Assembly (NCBI RefSeq): GCF_021347895.1
Contig: NC_067136.1
Coordinates: forward strand, 3,741,970-3,805,969
DNA from: Acanthochromis polyacanthus
Lineage: Eukaryota; Chordata; Actinopteri; Pomacentridae
DNA: 64,000 nt
Direction: 5' to 3'
Below, piece after piece: positions 13,100 to 25,000 of this stretch; the stretch's first letter is position 1, and each line of letters starts with the position of its first letter. The notes beneath the pieces are model-generated. The model was not told the origin of the DNA and did no database searches. It saw nothing but the letters and a program-made list of their open reading frames with translations. The translations under genes and the position numbers were made by a program.

Positions 13100-13790
13100 C
13101 TAATAAACTAACTATTCAGATTCAGGTTCAGAAAACTTTATTTGGTCCAAGAGGGGCAATTAAAAAGGCACACAGAGCAGGCAAAGCAACAATGATGTAA
13201 TAAAGAAATAACGATAAATATATAGACAAATTTAGAGCAAGTAATATAAGAATAAAATAAAAGAAAGAGAGAAAGAAAAGACAAATCTCATGTCTCTTAA
13301 TGTCATTTTTTACATTTTTTATGGTGATTTGCATGTAATTTTGTTATTATTATTATTATTTTTTACATGTTGAGAATATTTAGCAGTTATATGTGGTACT
13401 TTGAATTTAATTCTCATCATTTGTGTCAGATTTTGGTCATTTTGCATCCTCTTGTTGGCATTTTGTCTCTTCATGGTTGTTTTTTTTCCATTCCATCAGA
13501 CTGGTTGTTGTCTGTCTCATTCTGGGATGTATATTGTCATGGGCCTATGCCCAGTAGATCTGTTCAATAATGTGTTCATGTACTTTAGTGTACAGGATGT
13601 AGAGGAAAGGAGTGAGAACACACCCTGTAGTCTGTCTTTTAAATAGGTGGTGATATTGAGGAGTTGGAGCTTTTTAATCACCAACAGATGATGGTATTGA
13701 ATACTGAACTGAAGTCAGTGAAATGGATTCTCACAGATTTACCAGCTGATTGTAGGGAGGACTTGGAGGTCGACCACAGTAACTAGTGGT
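13100..13790 (-). repeat. LINE-derived remnant, copy 1
   Basis: CAGAAAACTTTATTTGGTCC tail, (TTA)n, then GAACACACCCTGTAGTCTGT and ATGGTATTGAATACTGAACT, reminiscent of an antisense LINE 3' half. Repeated at 34735-35400. No usable frame. Confidence 0.45.
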
Positions 13791-13899
13791 GGTAGAGAAT
13801 GTGTTCTGCATTATGTCGTCTTTCTTCAGAGCACAAATTTAAATTGTCAACCATCCACAGTTATGGAAAATGCTACATAGCAGAAAGTGGTCCAAGTGA

Positions 13900-14434
13900 A
13901 GGGAACTGTGATAGTTGTTCAACAAAAAGGCCACTTAAGGTCACTAGTTGTGGTTCCATGCTTTGTTGATCAATGCAAACCAGATGTAAATCCACCTGTC
14001 CTCACCTGATGCAAGTCGTTCACTAACATAAGGTGATAGGTGGTTTCCTGTTGGGATACTTGAATAGGCAAGAAAATAAAAACAAAATGAGTCAAAAGAC
14101 CAATATTTTAGATGGATTTTCCAAAAGGCAATGACACAACACTGTACAATAACATGTTAGCTTCTGAATCAGTTTCCACATTTTTTAGCCCTGAACCTCA
14201 ACATAACAGATATTTGTGACTCTCACCATCTCTAGAGGTGAAACATGCAAATATTGTGCACACATGCAGTACGAGGCCAATACAAATACCCCAAACACAA
14301 TGACAAAACAAGAGAACCAGCCTCAACAACTTAATATTATCTTGTAGTAATTTAATAGACTCTAGTAGTAGCAGGATACATCATTTAAAGTAACCTCCAT
14401 GTGTAAACTATAGTACTGAGTAAACATACAGAAC
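13900..14434. repeat. Duplicated non-coding block (five copies)
   Basis: Marked by CAATGCAAACCAGATGTAAA, CACCTGTCCTCACCTGATGC and CCTGTTGGGATA. Other copies begin near 17575, 35560, 39230 and 48930. No coding potential. It serves as a landmark for the cluster's duplication history. Confidence 0.8.
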
Positions 14435-14439
14435 ATAGC

Positions 14440-15429
14440 TGTCACAGAACTAGACTGGACTCGTGCAGAGAACCACACTACCGAGGCAGGAATGAGGATT
14501 TATTGCACAGGAATTTATTGCACAATGAATTTGTATGAGAGTGAGCCAGAGAGGGAGATGAATCTGAGAGGAAATGGAGGAGTCCAGTTCAGAGTCCTTG
14601 GGGGGAGCTGGGGATCAGCAGAGGTTCACACTCAGCGAGGCGGGGAGGAGCAGAGTGTGGAGCGTGGAGACTGGAAACCCCCGGCGGCTAGGAAACCGGG
14701 AGGAGAGGAGATGGTTCTGGGAGGAAAGGGTTCAGAGCTGGGGCGTTCCGGGGGTGGTTCGGGCTCGGAACTGGCCAGGAGGACATCAGGAGGAGGGGGG
14801 AGCCATGAGACGAGCAAGGGGACCAGGCCGGAGCTTGGAGGGGAGTGGTCCAGAACTCTTGGGGTTCCAAGCCCGGCTGTGAAGGAGCCAAAAGGGGGAA
14901 AACGTCTTTGGGAGGAGGGAAATGGGTCCAGGTGGGCTCAGAGGGGGGCTAGGTCCTTGGAGGGTTCTGGAGGCGTCTCGGAGGGGAAAAGGGGTTCTGG
15001 ACAGGAACTTGGAGGGCGGCGAGGTCAGCAGCGGGTCCAGTTGGGCTTGGCGGGTGGTTCTGGGCAGCTGGTTCTGACAAGGCAAAGAAGACAGGCAAAA
15101 ATTAGCAAAGGCATCTTTTCTCAAAGAAGGTGAGAAGGCTAGAGAGGCAATGACTGCAGGAGTCGAGTACAACAATCTGGGAGGGTGTAGAGAGTTCAGC
15201 CAGTCTTTATTGCAGAGGAGTAATTGATGGAATTCAACACAGCTACCCAGGCTCCGAGGAGGTTGCTGATCAGCAACAGGAATCAGCTGTGACCTGCTCC
15301 ACTCCGAGTCCTGCAGAGAGGAGAGAGGGAGAGAATGAGAAAGGAAGAGAGGGAGAGAGGCAGAAAACTAGATAGGGGAAGGGGATTTGGGGTGTCAGGA
15401 AGGAGTGGGGTGAGAGGGGAATCTTGACA
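14440..15429 (-). mobile_element. Solo LTR (990 bp), reverse orientation
   Basis: TGTCACAGAAC ... CTTGACA, flanked by ATAGC (14435-14439) and GTAGC (15430-15434). Empty paralogous sites occur near 36062, 18090 and 39660. Reverse-complemented AATAAA motifs near 14500-14520 and 15210 show minus orientation. GC-rich and purine-rich on the plus strand. Confidence 0.8.
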
Positions 15430-15552
15430 GTAGCAGCAACAGATTGATTTGTCAGGTCTGTCTTTGTGCAACAACAAGCAGCATTTACCTATGAATTTGC
15501 TTATCTGTGGTCAGGTTGGGATGACAACAGGTGAAGTAGGTCATTGTGGACA

Positions 15553-16231
15553 TCCATCCATCCATTCTCTATACACCGCTTTATCCTCACTAGGGTCGCG
15601 GGGGGTGCTGGAATCTATCCCAGCTGACTTGGGTGAAGGCAGGGGACACCCTGGACGGGTCGCCAGTCTGTCACAGGGCTACATATACAGACACACAATC
15701 ACACTCACATTCACACCTACGGGCAATTTTAGAGTCATCAATTAACCTCAGCATGTTTTTGGACTGTGGGAGGAAGCCGGAGTACCCGGAGAAAACCCAC
15801 GCATGCACAGGGAGAACATGCAAACTCCATGCAGAAAGATCCCAGGCCCACCCTGGGATTTGAACCAGGGATCTTCTTGCTGCAAGGCGAAAGTGCTAAC
15901 CACTACCCTACTGTGCAGGTCCGTGTACGTCGCCGTCATTCTATTTTCGATTTGGGGTCAAAACACCAAAAACGGATAACGGCCGTTTCCCGTTTTTCGT
16001 TTTCAAAACAAAAATCGGAAAACGGAAAACCAATCCGTTTTCCGATTTTCTTTTTTCAATAAAAACGGATATCAAAAAACAAATAAGAAGTTAAATTTCA
16101 TTTTTTTTCCGTTTTCCAATTTTTGTTTTGAAAACGAAAAACGGGAAACGGCCGTTATCCGTTTTTGGTGTTTTGACCCCAAATCGAAAATAGAATGACG
16201 GCGACGTACACGGACCTGTGCAGCCCTCACT
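15553..16231 (-). mobile_element. RTE/Expander-type LINE tail interrupted by the fold-back MITE
   Basis: Contains the widespread fish repeat with TTTTTGGACTGTGGGAGGAA, GGAGAAAACCCACGCATGCA and a (CATC)n end at the left, so the element is on the minus strand. Flanks TCATTGTGGACATCC and TCACTGTGGACATCC form a target duplication of about 14 bp. Confidence 0.75.
15919..16215. mobile_element. Fold-back MITE, 297 bp, 8-bp TSD
   Basis: Two arms of about 110 bp are reverse complements with about one mismatch (15919-16030 and 16104-16215), separated by an AT-rich loop. TSD CTGTGCAG at 15911-15918 and 16216-16223. It is inserted in an RTE-type repeat. Arms contain AAACGGATAACGGCCGTTTC. The 8-bp TSD fits hAT, but the ends start GTCCGTG, not CAG. 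Confidence 0.85.
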
Positions 16232-16454
16232 GTGGACATCCCTCCTTAAATCAATGTCCCTGAACAGTTTGCACTTCTGCTGCCACTCCTTCCTCTGTAT
16301 TACCAACAATAATACTGATAACGTTGAACAATTATATTGTATAGCTAATTGTAGGTGAAGGACAGCGAAAAGTTGACCGCAATAAATCGATGAAATGAGA
16401 GCTTGGATCATGGACAGTTGGAAATAGTGACTTCATTCCTCACTGAGTCTTTCA

Positions 16455-17545
16455 ATGCCGAGTTGGCGCCAGCTGTGGGTGAAATCCGCCCCAAAATGGC
16501 TGAAGGCTCTGGACATTGTTGGACTATCTCAACTGACACGTTTCTATAATGTTGCATGGGCATCAAGTATAGTGCCTGTGGAGTGGCAGACCGGGGTGGT
16601 GGTTCCCATTTTTGAAAAAGGGGGCCAGAGAGTGTGAGCCAAATACCGAGGTATCACACTTTTAATCGGCCTCCCTGGGAAAGTTTACTCTCAGGTGCTG
16701 GAAGGGAGGCTCCGACCGATTGTCGAACCTCAGATTCAGGAGGAGCAATGTGGATTCTGTCTAGGTCATGCAACAGTGGACCAGCTCTTTACTCCTGTGG
16801 AGCTAATGAGGGAGTCATGGGAGTTCAGCCTGCCAGTCTACATATGCTTTGTGGATCTGAAGAAGGCCTATGACCATGTACCCTGGAGGGGCTTTGTGGG
16901 GGGTACTGTAGGAGTATGGGACACCGGGCTCACTGATACAAACCATTCGGTCCCTGTACAACCAAAGTGAGAATTGTGTTTGCATACTCGACACAAAGTC
17001 AGACGTGTTTTCAGTGGGTGTTGGAGTCCTCCAGGGCTTTCCCTTGTCTCTGATGCTGTTTGTGGTGTTCATGGACAGAATCTCAAGGTGCAGTCAGGGT
17101 GAAGAAAGTGTTTGGTTTGGGGGCTTTAGGATCACATCTCTGCTATTTGCACATGATGTGGTTCTATTGGCTTCCTCAGACCATGACCTTCAGCAGCACT
17201 GCAGTGGTTTGCGGCCGAGTGTGAAGCGGTGGGGATGTGGATAAGCACCTCCATGTCCAAGGCCATGGTTGTCTGCCGGAAACCGGTGGAATGCTTCCTC
17301 CAAGCAAAGGCAGTTGAAGTATCTCAGGATCATGTTCAAACGTGATGACCAAATGGAGCGAGAGATGGACAAGAGGATTGGTGCAGCATCAGCAGTAATG
17401 CAGGCACTGTAACAAACCATTGTGGTGAAGAGGGAACTCAGCTGCGAAGTGAAGTTCTTGGTTTACCAGCTGATCTACGTTCCCACAATCACCTATGGTC
17501 ATGAGCTCTGGGTAGTGACCGAAAGTCACCAAGTGGTACAAGTAA
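16455..17545 (+). mobile_element. Rex3 (RTE) LINE reverse transcriptase fragment, copy 1
   Basis: Decayed frames encode VEWQTGVVVPIFEKG, YRGITLL-like sequence, QEEQCGFCLGHATVDQLF, VYICFVDLKKAYDHV, GVLQGFPLSLMLFVVFMDR and LLFAHDVVLLASSDHDL. The LLFADD box reads LLFAHD. A deletion joins the KKAYDHVPW region to YGV-like sequence near 16900. Shares this structure with the copy at 36395-39215. Confidence 0.85.
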
Positions 17546-19400
17546 AAGTAATTGTGGTAATTGTGCAACAAAATGGTCACTTCAGTTCACAGACTGTGGT
17601 TCTGTACTTTGTTGATCAATGCAAACCAGATGTAAATTCACCTGTCCTCACCTGATGCAACCAGTTTGCTAACATGTGGTTCCCTGTTGGGATATATGAA
17701 GAGACAAAACATAAAAGAAAAATGAGTCTAAAGACAAACATTATGGATGCACATTCATCAAGTCTCTTCATCAGTCACTGAGGCAATGCTGGACAAGAAA
17801 CATTTTGTTTTCTGTACCAGTGATTTTCACAATTTTTTAGCCCCGACCCTCAAAATAACAGAGATTCATGACTCCCATCATCTCTGGAGGTGAAGCATGC
17901 AAACATTGCGCACATGTACACTAATAGGCTGATCCAAACACTCCACCCCTATTAAAACAAGAGGTCAAAATAGTTTCAAGGCCCTGAATATTATGTTGTA
18001 GTAATTTAACAGATGTTATTAGCAACACACATCATTTAAAATAACTTTTATGTGCAAACTATAGTACTGAGAAAACATTCAGAACGTAGCAGCAGCAGAT
18101 TCACATGTCATGTCTGTCTTTGTGCAACAACAAGCACCCAGCATTTACATACTAATTTGCTTATCTGCAGTGAGGTTGTGATGGCAACAGGTGAAGTAGG
18201 TCATTGTGGACATCCCTCCTTAAATCAATGTCCCTGAACAGTTTGCATTTCGGCTGCCACTCCTCCCCCTCCCCTTTTACCAATAATAATAATGATTATG
18301 TTGAACAATTGAAGTCTATAGTTTATTGTAGGTGGAGGACAGTGTGATTTCAGTGATAAGTTGACAGTAATACATCAGGGAAATGAAAGTTTTGATGATT
18401 GTCAGATGAAATCAGTGACTTCATTCCTCGCTGAGCTTTTCAGTGCTCAGTTGGACTGTCTGAAAGAACCACTCATGGCAGATAAGAATGTAAAAAAGAA
18501 GTCTAAATATCCAAGTGTCAATCACGTTTTACTTTGCTCAATTTCGGATCAATGTGAATCAAGGACATGAACATCATTGGGCTTGAGTTGACCGAGCACT
18601 TCATAAGTGTAGTCATCTAACCTCCAGCCCACCAGCATCTTGTCCACACCACCATCCAGTAACCTCTCAGATCCAACCACAACCCCCAGATACTATCTCT
18701 GGTGCTGACTGGGAGTCTTCTTTCTGGGGAACCCACTTTGCCTTTAAACCAACCCAACAAAGGATGGCCTGCTTCCAAACCTGGAGGAGACTCCCAGTAA
18801 TTCCTCATTTAATCCAGCTGTCTGTTGTCCTTCTTGAAGTGGAGAATCCCCACACCAACCAGTTGCCTGCCTGATCCTGCTCCCTGAGATTCCAAGGAGC
18901 CACCTTCTGGCAAGCCCTCCAGAGGGAAACGTGGCTCTTGATGACCACAGACGTCACCGCTCCCCAGCATCATGGAGGTCCCAGTTACCAATCCTGAATC
19001 CTGGCCACCTCTGAGAGAGTGAACCTCATCTCACCTGTTCCTATCTCTGCAGAGGTTGAAGCCATCTCAACTTCTATTCCACATTATGTCGTCTTTCCTC
19101 ACAAGGTGAATTTGAATAGTTATCCAATTACATGATGAAGTTATGCAAAATGTTGCATGGCAGAAAGTGATCCAAATCTAGTATCTTGTAATTCCATTCA
19201 TTGTCTATCCATCGCCTTCTCCTCTGTGGGGTTCCAGGGGGGCTGGAGTCTATTCTAGTTCACTTAAGACGAAGACAGGGGACACCTGGACAGGTCTCCA
19301 GTCCAAAACATGGACTCACAGACAGGCAACCAGGTACATTTTGGAATTCATTTTCATCAGGAAACACCTTCTTCACTAAGTCTTTGATCTCCTCCACCTC
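17546..19400. other. Non-coding part of the junction between units A and B
   Basis: Contains duplicated landmarks (17575-18300 block and the AGTTGGACTGTCTGAAAGAA block at 18449) but no exon-like sequence. Confidence 0.55.
19196..19345 (-). repeat. RTE-tail-like repeat fragment
   Basis: TCCATTCATTGTCTATCCAT then GGGGGGCTGGAGTCTATTCT and a CACCTGGACAGGTCTCCAGT block, a diverged version of the RTE tail at 15553. The inverted segment carries a copy at about 43435-43545. Confidence 0.55.
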
Positions 19401-19405
19401 ATTAG

Positions 19406-20294
19406 TGTAACACAGTTTAATGTACATATGAACTAGGTCAGCATGCATTTATAAATTTGGCCTGATCAGAAGATAAAGATGCGCTCACGGAGGATAGATG
19501 AAACACGGACAAAGTTATTTTAAAGAAAAAAAACCCAAAATCTTTTATTGGCCAAGTGCCACAGTCCAGAGTAATAAAATGAAACACTCTGTATCGTTAT
19601 TGAACTTCACTTTCACTCGGCTCAGGAAATGCTACAATAATGGAATGACTTATTAATACAAACAGTACAAAAAAAAATCATAAAATGAGCAATCAAAACA
19701 AAAAGAGTCCAACACACAGTCAGGGGTCAAGTCAAAGTTTGTATCTGCAGTTCCGTACGGTTGTATGTTTGTCTACCCGGGTAGTGTAATGTAATTGTCT
19801 TATCTGTGTGAAAAGATGGAGGTTTCCACTCCAAAGGCGCAGCGATGCTCCAATCGGCATCGCACCGTCCACGCAGTGGGTCGGCACTCCCATTCCACAT
19901 TCAATGATCTCGGCCTTGGCTCACCATCAGGTTCAGATCATACGTACAGAAAAAAACAACCGGAGCTTTGCTTGAGAAAGAAAACAAGATAGTTCTACTC
20001 CAACAAAAACGACAACCAAAAGTTCCAAAAATATTCTTCCACTCAGGGACATGAACAATGTCTAGACATATGACAGTCGTTTTTTTCTCACAGATTCTTC
20101 CTGCGTCACATTTGCTATGTGGTCAGCATCGCTCTGCATAAAAAACGAACGAGGAAGAAAACAAGGAAGCGAGACCCATTGCAACCGCCCATGCACAAAC
20201 GAAATGCACACTCTGCTGGTGAAAAAGAGGAATTACACTGACTAGTTGGAATATTGTGAATTACAGCAAGTGTGTGTAATTTATGCCTGTTACA
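19406..20294 (-). mobile_element. Solo LTR-like insertion (about 890 bp)
   Basis: Begins TGTAACACAG and ends CTGTTACA. Flanks are ATTAG (19401-19405) and ATCAG, a near-TSD. The uninterrupted sequence is present in the inverted segment near 43360 (CTCATTAGTTTCTAC, read on the minus strand). A reverse AATAAA near 19545 suggests minus orientation. No coding content. Confidence 0.65.
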
Positions 20295-20851
20295 TCAGTT
20301 TCTACATCTGGGTTCTCCACAAACTTGTGACAGTTTTGTTTCAAGACAAACTGAATCTATGTCCTTCCGTGACCTGTCAGAGAAACAGGATGGAGTGTTG
20401 CCACTCATTACAGGATCAGAGGTGTTTGTTTTTCTTGTTCTTTATTGCCACCAAGTGGAGCAGTCAGAACACTGCAAGGAATTATTCCAGGTTCAGTTCA
20501 TATTCAATCTTCACATTTAATCTGGACACACTTGTGGACTTTACTCTTTAACTCAAGGGTAATGTTAATTTAGTTCGCTTGAACAGACTTACATGACAAC
20601 ACTGAGAGAAATTCAGGAAATTTTACAAAATAAAGGAGTTTTCATTGAATATGTTCTTTGTCTTCTGATTGTAAATATTTTCCTTCATGCCAGAGCTCAT
20701 GTAGCAGCTCAGCTGGTTCAGAAGCAGGTATAGAAAGAGTTGTGGGTTTAAAGCATGACTGGATATTTAAATAAAGATTCAGATTAAACTGAAAAGTCAC
20801 ATTTACATTTAAAAGGATACAACTGGTGAATTTTTGTTATTGTCAGAAAAC

Positions 20852-21230
20852 TTTATTGAAAACCAAACCAGTATAATGAACAGAAATCATTATGATGATT
20901 ACAGTTGCAAATAGAGTTTTAACACAAAGAACAGATACAAGTCAGCTACAGATCTGTAGATATTTAAAAACCACACAATGAAGAATATTCACTGGACTCT
21001 TGTTGCTGAAGTTCAGTGATGTGGAGGCAGATCCAGAGAGACACACTGGAGACTCAGATGACTTAGGTTGTGAGTAATGTTTACTGATATCAGGAGAAGT
21101 GACACCAACAGAGCAGCAGTACATGCAAGCAATGCCAGCAGCACTTCTGAGGATTCTCTCTGATCTTTGGCTTTATATTGGAGTTGGGAGAAGGTCAGAT
21201 TTAGATTACAGACCAATATGGAGACAACTG
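20852..21230 (-). other. Possible transmembrane terminal exon and poly(A) signal, copy B
   Basis: Near-identical to the block below copy A. The hydrophobic frame runs from about 21216 to 21013, AATAAA is at 20857-20852, and it lies 0.5 kb downstream of the intact lectin's KDEL exon. Retention of the open hydrophobic frame in all three copies is the argument for function; recent duplication is the alternative explanation. Confidence 0.4.
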
Positions 21231-21758
21231 GTCTGCTTAGTCACATCACAATAGACGATATCTGATCTCCTGCAGTGTCTGTCTGTCTAAAGGCCATTAT
21301 GACCTTAGAAAGGGGAAAGAGTCATTTTTCCTTCACAACTCTCATGACCTCAGAGATTTTCTTACAAAGCTACAATATTAAATTTAATACATCACACATC
21401 ACTCTGAAATATCCAACAACATGCTCTATAAATGAATCCAGCTTTACAGGGATACGCTGATGTCTCTGCAGTTCATTACAACATTTTCACATGAGAAAGT
21501 TTTCACAGTTTAAATGTGCAGATTTTCACATGTATGTTGCATAAAATCAGCTGTAAATCTGCCCTACCATTAATTTATCAACACAGCAACAGGATAAATA
21601 AGATATTTGTTCAGTTTTCTGAACAATTGACTCTGCTCTACTCCAAAACAATAAATGTCTCACATGACAGTTTGATATTTATTAGTTGGCTCTAACATGT
21701 CAACCTAAAACATGAACCTTCAAAGTAAAACAAATGAAAGATATCCTGTAAATACAGT

Positions 21759-22080
21759 TTACAGTTCATCCTTCTCTTCCTTCTCTTCCTGGAAGATGGT
21801 GTTGTCATTCTTCTTGACCCATCTGAGTTTGAACCCTGCTGTGATCCCTTTCTCTTTCAGCTTCTTCTCCAGCTGAAAAACAAGTTCATGAGCAGAAAGA
21901 AAAGATTTTGATTCTTCTTCTTGTTCTTACAGATTTATGTCCTCTTAAATTTAAATGTTAACATGAAACTATCTCATCTCACACTGACCAGTTTCAGGAT
22001 GGCCTCCGTCACAGCGGGGTCATTCAGGTCCATTGTGGATTTCAGAACCCTCAGCTTGATCCGAAGCTGCTGCTTTTTCT
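21759..22080 (-). CDS. Copy B exons 5-6: charged tail and KDEL terminus
   Basis: Exon 5 (22080-21989, 92 nt) encodes [15 protein letters not shown] then [14 protein letters not shown]. Exon 6 (21872-21759) encodes [18 protein letters not shown] and ends [11 protein letters not shown] followed by TAA at 21761-21759. KDEL at the exact C terminus is the classical KDEL-receptor retrieval signal. Copies A and D keep the same terminus. Copy A lacks the extra KEE triplet set. Confidence 0.82.
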
Positions 22081-25000
22081 CTGTGGACAAAATGGAAATA
22101 CAGATTCATGAAGAATAGACTTGAGTGTCAGTGCAACACAGTCAGTGTGAGTTTGTTTGAAGACAACTCACCGTAGTGGCACATGAAAGGAAGTTTTTGG
22201 TCACAATGGTCTTCCACCCACTTTCCAGCATCAGTAGCACCGATCAAACTGGTAGCACAGTCTCCAGTTTTATATGATGGGTGTCCAGTCAGCCAGTTTT
22301 TGAATTCATGCTCTGTGCCATCTGACCAAGAGTACCAGGTTCTTCTGGACAGCCCAGCGGAAGCATACGTATTTCCTGGTACAGCCTGCTGGACCAGTTT
22401 CCTCTCTTCTTCATTCCTGATGGAGGCCAGGTCTGTGTGGAACTTCCTGCAGTAGCTCTGAGCTTCCTCCCACGTCATCTTCCAGGACTTAAAGACATAT
22501 CTTGGAGGAGAAGAAGCTGGCAAGAATTTTGAAAGTTCAATCAGATTAATTTGGACACAAAAGCTGTCACGAATCTAGGTAGTGTACCCAGGCAGAGACA
22601 ACGCGACCAAAGGCAGGAGCAGGCTGAAGGGTGATTCTCATTAAGTCAACCTAAGCTATGTCTTCAAAGATTTTAGGGACATACTTGACCTGTAACCTGA
22701 AATATTTAATTTTTATTGAAAGATCATTACATCTGTTACGTGGCATTGTCCATAGTTTGTTGCCAAAATTGTATTTTTTTTGTTTTTTAACTGATTTTGG
22801 AGCTTTATATTCATTACCGTAATGCGTCCAGTGAAAAATTTAATGGTTTCACCTCAATGTAGCATCATGAATATTCAAGCAATTTTACAGAAAATTATAT
22901 AAATCTGTTTAAAACGATATTATTTAGCAGATTATGATAAGCTATAATGGTTACCTAAGTTGTTTAAAAAAATATTTGAGGAAAAAGGAGTGTCCTAACA
23001 CGCAGCTTTCATTACCGTTGCACCTTGTTCATGGCCCTGTCATAATCACAGCGTTATTTTAAATAAAGTTATTCTTACCCATAATGCTTCACAAAGAACA
23101 CAAGAGGAAAGATGGCTACAAAGTAAGATTGTTTGGCATTGTTTGATGTTGGTAATCGTTAAGTTTATCGTTACATCTGTCTCCTTCCACACCATAAGTG
23201 ATCATTACCGTAATGTGTAACATTTCATGTTCTTAAAAAGTTTTCAATTAGATAGTTTACTGTAAAGAAAGTAGTAGAGAGCTGACACTGCTGGTTAAAT
23301 TTTTTTTGCTGAGGCATTATAGCATACTGCCATTTTAAGCTAGTTTAGGTAAATGTCATTCATTACCGTAACGCGTAGCTTTCATTACCGTGTAATGTGG
23401 AGGCCTGTTGCGGTAATGAAAGATAAGATTACGGTAATGAACAGTTTCTTTAAAAAAAATAAGAAAACATTTAGAATACATAAACTATTCATAAATTTTG
23501 TTATTACACAATGATTAAAGTGTTTATTATTGTCCATATTGTTTTACTGACTTAAGCCAACCTAAATTCCTCAAGAACAAAAGAAAGTGAAATAAGAGGG
23601 CTGCATCAAGAGCTAGGGTGGAGAAACAGACAAAATTTATATAGTATAGAAAAAAAGAAAGAAAGGTAGGCCTAAATAAGGGAAAGAACAGCAGAACACA
23701 CATTTGTGAATCTGTGTGTGTGACTGCAAAGCTGCCTTCACGTGATCAGCAGTAAAAACACTTTGTTGATCTCTACCTAGTGGTGAGCGAAGCGCCAACT
23801 GCTGATCAAGTGAAAACAGCTTAAGAACAGTCCCACACATACCATTGCACTTTTTAACGGATACTTCTCATTTAACAGATATCAAAAATGCAAGGAAAAA
23901 GGGTTGCTGAAGGCAGCAGCAGACCTGACACCCAGACAGCTGCAGAAGCAAAGAAAAAAATGGAGAGAAAATTCGAACAGATACAACAAACATAATAAAC
24001 AAAATCCCTCCTTCAGCTAGGCTTGCGCTAGCCGATCGCTACGCCATTGGCGCATCGTTTTGCTGGATGGCGCAGTCATTCTGAACCGTGTGAGCCACAG
24101 TGGCACTATATTTTTCTTGTAAAAAACAACAAAAAAGGGTTCGACTTACTTTTTCATGAAAACGCCCGAGCGATAATATAAGAAAAACAAACATTTTCTC
24201 TCGGCAGGCGTCGGAAATAGTTGGAGCCACCAGAATCTTGATCACGCTCCCGGGTCATGACCCGCTCTCGGCCAATCACAGAAAAGCATGCTATTTTTAC
24301 TGCGTGAAATCTCTGAACGGTGTGCCACAAGGCGAGTCATTTGCAATCAGGAAAAGCAAGAAAGAGCAGGTTTTTGTTGAGTTTATGCTACAGTTGTGAG
24401 ATATGGTACATACAGGCATGTTATTTGGTCGCGGATACGCGAAATTCGCGTATCGAGGTATCAATTTTGAGACCCAACGTGAATCGCCCAAATTCAATGA
24501 GCAAAAAAATATGGGGTGTAAGGGGTATCGGGTTGGATCACACGTAGTTGTCAACAGTGCGCTGGCTTGCAATGTTTCCTTTGGCGTACATCGTGTTCAC
24601 ATACGATGAGACAAAATACAGCGACAGAGGATGCCAAGCGCTGATAGACCACATGAAAACGAAAAATCATGCCAGGAAATTGTACAAAAAGCGCTCTAAC
24701 CACCAAATGCCCAGCAATTTTTTCACCCGGCGGAGGGAAGAGATGCAACAACAGGACCAAACATATGGGATCAGTAGTGTGTACTTGCAACAACCCAGTG
24801 GCATTGTCTCACAAGTTCCTAGTGCCTAGAAGGTCCCATACAGACATTTTTTTAAGCCTTCATGTTTAAAGAATTCTAGGTGTCAGAGTTCACCAGAATG
24901 CACCATTTCAGCCTTTAAATTTCAAAAGTTTCTTGCAAACCCTCCCCCGGCTCGGTCACTCCGCTCCCTCGCTTCCAAGGATTCACTTATTTGGTAATTT

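Noticed and set aside
14492..15175. Glycine-rich 213-codon frame and opposing frames
   Set aside because: Inside the solo LTR 14440-15429, purine-rich; open by composition.
24425..24455. Palindrome GATACGCGAA-A-TTCGCGTATC as an operator
   Set aside because: Isolated in a decayed transposon; no supporting context.
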